From Cacajao melanocephalus (Eukaryota; Chordata; Mammalia; Primates; Pitheciidae), in assembly GCA_963573385.1 (NCBI GenBank), contig CAUYLG010048267.1, positions 1 to 64,000 on the forward strand: DNA of 64,000 nt. Reading direction: 5' to 3'. Under the pieces are notes generated by a model. It was given only the letters and a program-made list of their open reading frames with translations. It had not been told where the DNA came from and ran no database searches. Positions within the stretch are counted from its first letter, which is position 1. The number at the start of each line of letters is the position of its first letter. A program made the translations under genes and the position numbers. This document shows, in pieces, positions 54,770 to 64,000 of the stretch.

Positions 54770-55010
54770 CATTTTCCTCTTTTTGTCTTCCTTATGTTGC
54801 CCGTCTTGTGGGTCACATCTTCATCTCCTCTTGATCATCCTTGTACTCTTGCCTCCAACCTCTCTTCTCCTACCCCTCCTTCAATCCTACCTAAATTCAT
54901 GTTCCTAAATTACATCTTTGATCATAACATTCCTCCCTTTCAATAAACCCTTTTTGGCTTCAAATTGCCACTAAAGTTGAATCTATTTAGCCTTGCCTTA
55001 AAAATACATT
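54770..55010 (+). repeat. possible L2/L3-like ancient repeat
   Basis: CTTGCCTCCAACCTCTCTTC, TGTTCCTAAATTACATCTTT, GATCATAACATTCCTCCC and TTTTTGGCTTCAAATTGCCA follow the order of an ancient mammalian LINE segment. Strongly diverged. An open frame at 54740-54946 falls in it. Confidence 0.42.
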
Positions 55011-55699
55011 TATTTCAAGCATACTTTTCTGCAATAGTTTTTAATATCTTTGGAAAAAATACTAATTTTGCTTGAACTCAAAGACAACAGATAGCATTAG
55101 ATAAAGAAGCTTCATATAACTCAAACAAAACTTATCTACTCTGAAGGAATTAATTGTATTTGCCAACACAAGGGAGGCAATGGTGCATTTTATTATGCAT
55201 ATCTCAGAACAAAGGTTGATTATGAAGTTTATTTATAGGTGTTCATTTTTTATCTGTTGTTGATGGTAACTATTTATGTCTTTAGCTCTAGTATAAAAAT
55301 TATGCACAATGAACATGAAATCTCATCACACTGTTTTAAGAGGATCTAGCCTTTGATGTTATGAAACAGAAATAACTAACAGACTACATGATGGTTTTAA
55401 CTGTATCCCTAATAATGGACCTAGAGAAAATCCTCCAGATTTTCTTCATCTCATTAAGCTTCTTTTTCACATACTTATTTGCTAATTCTTCCAACTTATC
55501 TCTAAATGTGTTTGTTCCTGCTTTTTCAGTCCTTGATCTTCTTTTTGTAAACTTGTTCCCTAGGTGACCTTATTCAGTCAAATAGATTTAAATATAACTT
55601 ACATACCTTTATATTCCAATTATTTCTCCATGCTCAGACTCTTTTAAGTTTTAGATCTATATATTTAACTACTACTATACATCTGTTTGGATGTCTAAA
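55011..55699. other. AT-rich sequence, no feature recognised
   Basis: No firm call. It may hold further decayed L2 between the two L2-like pieces. Confidence 0.4.
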
Positions 55700-56437
<738 letters not shown>

Positions 56438-56579
56438 AAAAAAAGACACTGGAAGGGTATATAAGATACCATTGTAAACGAGGATTCCTTTACCAGCTAT
56501 CATTAATGCATCTATATTGCAATTTAGAGAACCTCAATTTATAAAAGCAGAACAATCATACTATAAATGTTTTAACAGA

Positions 56580-56815
56580 AGGTAATAACTACTTCATACA
56601 ATGTTCACATTAGTCTAAGTGCTTTACAGAATTAACTCAATCCTGTGTACAAATGTATGGGGTATCAACTAGTATTATATGCACTTCACAAATAAAGAAA
56701 CAAGGGGGAAGTTTGTCTTGCTAAAAGAAATATATTTAAAAGTAGAAAATCAAGGATTTGAGCACAGATACTCTCTCAGAGTCTGTATGCTAAACCACAA
56801 TGATTTACTCTAAGA
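56580..56815 (-). repeat. MIR element
   Basis: CTAAGTGCTTTACAGAATTA, ACTCAATCCTGTGTACAAAT, TTCACAAATAAAGAAACAAG, GGATTTGAGCACAGATACTC and AGTCTGTATGCTAAACCACA are antisense MIR in order, including the tRNA-related head. Confidence 0.85.
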
Positions 56816-58249
56816 ATTTGCTAAAATGCCTTTATATCTAGGCATCCATCTTACATTTTAAATATGGTTTGATCTGCAAAACCACAAAGCACAAGCAAAC
56901 CCTCAGGACTACATCTGCGGCACAGTATAAGGTACAATTTTATCCTTGTCCAGGCCTGACAAACAAGCTCTGCCAGGTTAGAACGTGAGAGTGTTTCCCT
57001 CATTGATTTAAGTGGAACTTTCTGGTCCAGTTCTTTCTGATTAAAAAAATCCATTTAATCATTTTAACATATTTTTGCACACTGATACATTCATCCATTA
57101 GTTATCTCCAAAAGCCTTGTCAGCAATAATTGTATCTTCAAAAAATGACAAGTTAAGAAAAGCTTATAAACTTGGCCTTAAGTATGAAAGTTAATGGCTA
57201 ACAGTGACTGTGTTTTATTATTCAATGTAGTCCTTAAAGAATTTTAGAATTATTGATGTCATAAAAATTTCATTTAATTAGAACTTTAGCATTAAATTTC
57301 AAAGAAAACTAGTAGATATTGAATCAAATTCTTGGAATAGCACTTTACCTAGTATAAAAACAATTGCAAGAAAAAATTATTTTGAGTGCTACGTATATGT
57401 GATTTTCAAATACAATCTCTATATCTAGTGCTGCATTATTTTTTATTGTTTGTTTTTGAACACAGGATTTTCTTTCATGACGTGAATGAAAATAAGTGAA
57501 ACACCACTACTCTGAGAGACTTGGCATATATATCCTATATTTGTTTCCCCTTCTACTTCGCCCCAAAAAACTATTAAGGAACAGTATGGTTATTTAGATT
57601 TTTTTTTCTCTATGAAGGTATTTTGGCATTTCACTTTATAAAGTAGTTTTTAAAATTCTTAAAATTATCAGGGATACATAGTAGTATTATAAGTATCTTA
57701 TAAACAAGTCAAGATTGAGTCAAACACGTCCATTATAATTTTCATTCAGTTGCATAAATTTAAATTCAGCTTTTACTTACATCTAAAAGGGATAACTTCA
57801 TCCTGTGAAGCTCAACATTACTCCTCATATAAAACACTCTGAGAAAATAACCCATTCATGGGAAGCTTGGTATTAACTATATAAATATTTTCTCATTCTT
57901 TCTTAACAAGAAAAAATATTTATATTGGAAGAAGACCAATATAGATAGCATAGACTTTTGATTATTGACTAAGCCATTGAGAGCAGAGTGAAAGCAGCAA
58001 CGTATATTTGTGTAGTCAGCAGCAAATCTCCAACATAAGCAAGCCTTGAAAAGACCATACTTGACAAGAACTTGCTCTTGTCACACTGAGCATTAGATTT
58101 TGACTACATTTGTCATTTGGAATATAGTCAGTATGCTATTACTCTACAATAACGCTTGATGTTATTATTATGTTATGAAGATAACAAAATATAAATTAAA
58201 AATGACTGAAACACTTAACACAATAAAAAATTCTTGTAATTTTCTATAT
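56816..58249. other. AT-rich sequence, no feature recognised
   Basis: No repeat or gene recognised. ATG-initiated frames are short. Confidence 0.5.
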
Positions 58250-58890
58250 GAGGTAGGCAAGATTCTATGACAATCCCAATGACCCATGACCTTGAATAGT
58301 GCCTTCTTCATGAGTATGAATGGGACCTATAACTTACTCCTGAAAAATGAATATGGCAAAGGTGATGAAATATCCCTCCTGTGATTATATCATGTTATAT
58401 GACAAAGATGAAGAGATTTAGAAGGTGTAATTAAAGTATCTAATCAATTGAATTTAGGTTAACTAATGGAGATATTATCCTGGATGAAGCTGCATAAGCA
58501 GATAAGCTTTTTAACACAGGGTATAGAGGTCAGAGACGTAAGAAGTTAAAGGGAAATTATATTTCTGGTTTCAAAGAAGCAAAAGCCATGTTCTTAACTG
58601 TCTGTTGGGTGGAGGGACCTCGAGGAGCTGAGAGCCTCTCAGATCTAAAGCTGCAAGGAATTGAATTCTGCCAGTAAACTGAATGGCAGAATTCGTTGGC
58701 TTGGAAGAGGACCACAGTTTCAGATGGGAACCTTCCCCAAGATGGCACCCTGATTTCAGCCTTTCAGAAACTCTGAGTAAAGAACTCTTCTGAGCAGTGC
58801 TCACATTTCTGACCTCTATAACTGACAGACAATAAACGGGTGTTGTTTTAGGTCAAAATTTGTGGTTGTTACACAGCATAGAAAACCACA
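58250..58890 (+). mobile_element. old LTR-like element (ERV-type, subfamily unnamed)
   Basis: The order GATATTATCCTGGATGAAGC, GTCAGAGACGTAAGAAG, CACATTTCTGACCTCTATAA, CAGACAATAAACGGGTGTTG, TTTTAGGTCAAAATTTGTGG and TTGTTACACAGCATAGAAAA resembles a widespread mammalian LTR. That LTR carries a polyadenylation signal (AATAAA at about 58831) near its 3' end. The exact family is not recalled with confidence, and the limits are approximate. Two minus-strand frames (58557-58804) lie inside it. Confidence 0.6.
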
Positions 58891-59639
58891 CAGAAGATGG
58901 GACTTCTGCACTGAGGAAACAAGGACCTCTCTTCTGTAAAAATAAGAACACTATTAAAAATTATCAGAATCAACTTTTTCAAAGTTGATAATTAATTTGA
59001 AGAGTGTTTATTCCATTTTTTAAAAATGGCTGAATCTTGGTAAGGAAAGCTGGCTTCATTGTATTTTAATGTGAATTAATCCCATCACTTTCTCTCTAGC
59101 TCTGAAGTAATCTTGAAAAACTAAATAGTTGTACGATAAAGATAGATATAAGAACGCTAGCCTAGCAGCCACTGGTTGGGGCAAAATGGATTTAGAACTG
59201 TTCTAAACCCAAAAACCCTATTCCCAGAGAAATGTCATTACTGGACCTGTCTGGCTGCTCCCTGGAAACCTCCACTCACAGGACTTGTCTTTATTTAATC
59301 TGGTTCTGAGCTCGCTCAGTGTGAATAACCTTTCCCAAGGTTTGTCAGAAAAATAAAAAACAGTGGTAATTGTCTAACACAATACCTGCTTAAAGCAGGG
59401 ATAATGGAGCAAATAAGAGGGTTAAAAGAAAAAATATTTAAAAGGAAAAGCTGTGGGATGAGATGCTCATAGGGGAATTTGAAAAACTCTGACATATTCC
59501 TGGGAACTTAGATGGTCATGAAAATATGTAAAGCTGTGTCCCTTCCTGGGAAAGGTATGTGCCAACATTCTTAAAGAGTCCCTTGAAATAGGAAAGGAGA
59601 CATATTTCAGGGCATTTAAGAAAAATTCTGTCCAATCCA
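58891..59639. other. unassigned sequence, possibly L1 5' flank
   Basis: 59150-59640 is less AT-rich and leads straight into L1 sequence, so it may be the decayed 5' region of that L1. I cannot confirm it. Confidence 0.35.
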
Positions 59640-61614
59640 ATCATTAGCTGGCCAGTAAGCTAACTGAGAAGAGACCTAGTGGACACATATGACAAAGAAT
59701 ACAGACCAGGAACAGCAGCAGCAACTACAAGAGCAAAAACAAACTGAAGAGATTATAAGGGGGAGATTTATCTAACGGCTGGAATGCTATATTATTTAAT
59801 ATGTCCAATTTTCCACCGAAGAATTGTAAGACATGCAAAGAAACAGGATGAATGGCCTTATAAGAGGAAAAATAAGTAATCAATAAAACTGTCCCTAAAG
59901 ATATCCAAACACTAAAGTTGCTAAACAAATATTTTAAACTGGCTGTTGTAAACATATTGAAAGAACTAAAGACACCAATGTCTGAAGAACAAAGGAAAGA
60001 AGAGAACAATGTCTCATAAAATAGAGACTATCAGTTTAAAAATAACCCAAAAATTATGGAGTTAAAAATTACCAAAAATATGAAATAATAATCCTAAAAT
60101 AAGACTGACAAAGAAAAATATCATACTCAGCAAAACTATCCTTCAACAACAAAGACAAAATTTATACATCTCCAGGTAAACATAAACTAACAGAATTAAC
60201 ATTAGTACAACTGCTCTACGACAAACACTAAAGAGCGTCAGGCTGAAATAAAAGAACACTAAACAATAACTCAAATCCAGAGGAAGAAAATAAAGTGTAA
60301 TAGTAAAGTTAAACTGTCTCAGTTAAAGACAATATAATTGTATTTTTCGTTTGTAATTGTTTTCTTCTAACTAATTTAAAAGAAAATTGCATAAAACATC
60401 ATAGAGAACTATTTTGATAGATTTATAATGTATAAAGTCTCACATGAATGACAATAGTCCAAAGGATAGAGAGAAAATGAAGTTATATAAGAGTGAAATT
60501 TTGATATATGTTTGAAATTAAGTTGGTATTAACTGAAATAGAGTGTTATAGACTAAGATGTTAATTGTAATCCCCAGGGCAACCATTAAAAAGATGAAAA
60601 TAAGGAAATTACAAGGAATTAAGACAGTACACAGAAAATACCTATTTAACCCCAAATAAGCCAGTAATAGAGTCATACAAAACAAAAAAGACATAAAACT
60701 TATAGAAAGTAAAAATCAAAGTGGCAGACTGTTTAATCAGCAATTACATTAAATGAAAATGCTTGAAATATGCCAATCAACATACAGATTGGCAGAAGGA
60801 AAAAAGTGACATGTAACTATATTCTGCCCACAAGTTTAGATTCAAAGACACAAACTAATTTGAAAATAAAAGATGAAAAATTATATACTATACAAAGAGC
60901 AACCAAAGGAGAACTGCACGGTTATACTAATATCAAAATAGACTTTAAAATAAAAACTTATTACTAAAAACAAAGATATCTGATAACAGTGAAGGAGTCA
61001 CTCCATCAGAAAGACATTAAAAAAATATATATGCACTAAAAAAGCCCCAAAATGCAAGAAATAAAAACTGATAGGATTGAAGAGAGACATAGACAATTAA
61101 AGAAAATCCAGAATCCAATATCTCATTTTCAGTAATGGATAACGCAACTAGTACAAAATTCAAAACACAAATGTAAGACTTGAACAACACTATAAAAATA
61201 ACTGGATTTAATAGCTAGAGAGCAATAACAGAAGGAAATTTGGAAAATTTACCAATATGTGAAAATTAAATAATACATTCCTAAAAAACAAACCAGCCAA
61301 AGAATCAATCACCAGGAAATTCAGAAAAACTTTGAGATGGGTCAAAATAAAAACTAACCTAGCAAAATTTATGGAATACACCTAATGTGGTACTTAGAGA
61401 GAAACTGATAGCTGAAAAATGATCGTATTTTAATCCTATCTTAAAAGAAAACCTAAAATCAAAAACCTAAACTTATCCCTTTAAAATATTAGAAAAATCA
61501 GTGGAACCTAAACAAAAATAAGCAAAAAATAAATAAAGATTATAGCAGAAATTAATGAATAATAGAAAAACAATAGAAACAGTTTTTAAAAAGAAGTTGT
61601 ATTTTGAATCCTGT

Positions 61615-61738
61615 GGTTCCAAAGACTCACCTTTCCTGACTTCAAAACTTACTACAAAGCTACAGAGATGAAGATAATGTGGTCTTGGCATAAGGATACA
61701 TAAGTAGATCAAGGTAATAAAAAGCATCAAGAAAATGG
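61615..61738 (+). repeat. ORF2 segment out of order within the L1
   Basis: CACCTTTCCTGACTTCAAAA, CTTACTACAAAGCTACAGAG and TGTGGTCTTGGCATAAGGAT belong to the late part of L1 ORF2. Here they precede the reverse transcriptase words at 61850-62220 and are followed at 61745 by earlier ORF2 sequence (GTAGATTAATCAAGAAAGAC). Confidence 0.72.
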
Positions 61739-62229
61739 CAAAATTTTAGGTAGATTAATCAAGAAAGACTCAAATTACTAAACCAGTAATGAAAGAGTGA
61801 ACATTACTAATTACCTTACAAAAATAAGAATTAAAGAATATAATTCACAATTATATATTAAAAAGTTAAATAAATGAAATGGACAATTTTCTAGAAAGAC
61901 ACAAAAAAATACCAAAACTGACTCAAGAAAAAATCAAACATCTGAATCAACCTGTAACAATAAGGATTAAATTAGTAACCAAAAATCTTTTACAAAGAAA
62001 AGCATAGCGTTTGATGGTTTCACTGGTTAATTCTGTACAACATTTAAAGAAGTAAGACTAATTCTTCACAAACTCTTGCAAAAAAGAAGTGCAGAGGAAA
62101 CACTTCCCAACTTACTCTCTAAGGCCTGTATTACCAGAATTCAAACACCAAAGACTAGAACAACTAGATATCCACAAACAAAAGAAAGAAATTGAACCCC
62201 AATCATACATCTTATAAAAGAGGTGATTA

Positions 62230-62628
<399 letters not shown>

Positions 62629-63022
62629 TCAATGTTTCCTAGACATTACATAAAAGCACAAGTGACAAAAGAAAAAAAAAAAAAACGTTTACTTTGTCAG
62701 TGTTAAAGCATGGATTCAAAAGACATCATCAAGAAGGTCCGAAGACAACCCATGTAATAGAATAAAATATTTGCAATTCATACATTCGATAAGGAACTAG
62801 TATCCAGAATATATAAAGAACTCTTAAAATTCAACAATAAAAAGACAACCAAATTTTAAATAGGCAAATTATTTGAATATAGATATTTCTCCATGGAAGA
62901 CATATTAATGGCCAATAGGCACATGATACGATGCCTAATATCATTAATCATTAAACAAGATACCACTTCACACACACTAGAATGGCTAAAATTAAAAAGA
63001 TAGACAATTACTAGTGTTGACA

Positions 63023-63728
63023 ACTCAAGTCCTGAAGCAAGAATGCTTGGATTTAAACTTAAATGCTGCCACCCACTGACTATGACCATAGACATGTTAG
63101 TCAGCCTCGCCAGATATATTAGTCAGGGTTTTCTAGAGGGACAGACCTAATAGGATAGATGTACATATAAAAAATACTTTCCTTGTATTGACTCACATGA
63201 TCACAAGGTGAAGTCCCACAATAGGCCATCTGCAAGCTGAGGAGCAAGGAAGCCAGTTCAAGTCTCAAAACCTCAAAAGTAGGGAAACCAACAATGCAGG
63301 CTTCAGATTGTGATTGGAAGGTATGAGAGTACCAGGTGTAGGTCCAGGAGTCCAAAAGCTGAAGAACTTGGACTTTTCAGCTTTTATTTGAGGGCAGGAA
63401 GCATTCAGCATAGGAGAAAGATGGAGGCCAGAAGATTCAGCCAGTCTAGTCTTACGTTACTCTGCCTGTTTTTATCCTAGCCACACTGGCAGGTGATTGG
63501 ATGGTGCCTGCCCAGATTGAGGGTGGGTCTGCCTCTCCCAGTCCACAGACTCAAATGTTAATCTTTTTTGGCAACACCCTCACAGCTACACCCAGGAACA
63601 ATGAACAGTTTGCATTTTTCAATTCAATCAGGTTGACAATATTAACCACCACACCAGGTCTCAGTTTTCTCATTTGCAAAAGGGTACAGATAGCCTACTT
63701 TCATCATAGGCTTCTTTCAATGTTAGTT
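63023..63728 (+). repeat. MIR element, split by an MLT2 LTR
   Basis: 63023-63114 carries the MIR head (GCTTGGATTTAAACTTAAAT, CACTGACTATGACCATAGAC). The element resumes at 63654 with GTCTCAGTTTTCTCATTTGC and AAAAGGGTACAGATAGCC. The two halves join into a continuous MIR when the LTR is removed. Confidence 0.82.
63115..63653 (-). mobile_element. MLT2-type ERVL solo LTR, antisense
   Basis: TATATTAGTCAGGGTTTTCT, ACAAGGTGAAGTCCCACAAT, AGCTGAGGAGCAAGGAAGCC, CTGCCTCTCCCAGTCCACAG and AACACCCTCACAGCTACACC are followed by the AATATTAACCACCACA end. Together they are an antisense MLT2A-like LTR. CCAGA (63110-63114) and CCAGG (63654-63658) are a one-mismatch 5-bp target duplication. The frames at 63119-63355 and 63501-63731 lie in it and are not genes. 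Confidence 0.92.
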
Positions 63729-63885
63729 TAAATAACAAAAATAAAAGGAAAAAATAAGCAGAGATAAAAAGATGAAGTGGTGAATTTTAAAATGGTAGAA
63801 ATAAATCAAAAAGCTGACTGATCCTTTTATAAATCTTAATTTAAAAACACCTCCGTAAAAACTCTTTCCTGCCCCTTCATCCAAA

Positions 63886-63889
<4 letters not shown>

Positions 63890-63932
<43 letters not shown>
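63890..63932. repeat. (CA)n microsatellite
   Basis: An uninterrupted CA run of roughly 40 bases following CATACACA. It is long enough to be highly polymorphic and to form Z-DNA. A minus-strand frame of alternating C and V residues crosses it and is an artefact. Confidence 0.96.
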
Positions 63933-63936
<4 letters not shown>

Positions 63937-64000
63937 TGGGAATGGTGAAATAACTTTTTATTTTAAAAGATTAAATAATTCTAAGATTGAATTTTTTCTC

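Noticed and set aside
63723..63929. Open frame with alternating C and V residues
   Set aside because: Produced by the CA microsatellite.

Overview
This is AT-rich, CpG-poor nuclear DNA from a primate, most likely human. Ten nearly full-length Alu elements, several L1 lineages, MaLR-type LTRs (THE1/MST, MLT1), an ERVL MLT2 LTR and older MIR, L2, hAT and Tigger remnants point to this. I see no intact protein-coding gene, no CpG island, no tRNA or rRNA gene and no prokaryotic feature. The window reads as gene-desert or deep intronic sequence. Every long open frame I examined is AT-rich chance sequence, antisense to a transposon, or inside an Alu or L1.

Layout. 1-340 may be the 3' part of a frameshifted retrocopy on the minus strand, unidentified, with a poly(T) at the window edge. 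2.6-5.2 kb has two solo MaLR LTRs with 5-bp target duplications. 7.6-10.4 kb has a MIR split by an Alu, an L1 3' end, an MLT1 LTR and another Alu. 12.3-17.8 kb has two MLT1-type LTRs, an Alu, a tiny Alu 3' stub and a MIR. 19.1-25.1 kb is a multiply deleted plus-strand L1 that received a complete MaLR element (LTR-internal-LTR) and, separately, a solo LTR with a perfect 5-bp duplication.

26-31 kb has an antisense L1 ORF2 fragment, two antisense L2 copies and a small hAT-like element. 31.4-35.2 kb is the 5' part of a second L1: a 5'UTR with about three tandem monomers, ORF1, and the start of ORF2. Its 3' half is missing, and an Alu follows. 37.5-46.4 kb holds two antisense MLT1 LTRs, L1 3' ends, three Alus and a long antisense L2 interrupted by L1 3' ends. 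49.7-56.8 kb holds an MLT1 stub, an L1 3' end, several MIRs, two Alus, an L2 and a Tigger remnant that still encodes the acidic C-terminal tail of its transposase. 58.2-63.7 kb holds an LTR-like element, a decayed L1 with ORF2 segments out of order, an Alu, and a MIR split by an MLT2 LTR. A CA microsatellite lies near the right edge.

Nothing here works together as a pathway. What the window shows is insertion history: which element landed in which, with target duplications and split hosts giving relative ages. I found no convincing undescribed system. The points most worth checking are the unidentified retrocopy, the rearranged L1s and a few small sequence oddities. Family names come from recalled consensus patterns and were not searched; subfamily names are provisional.
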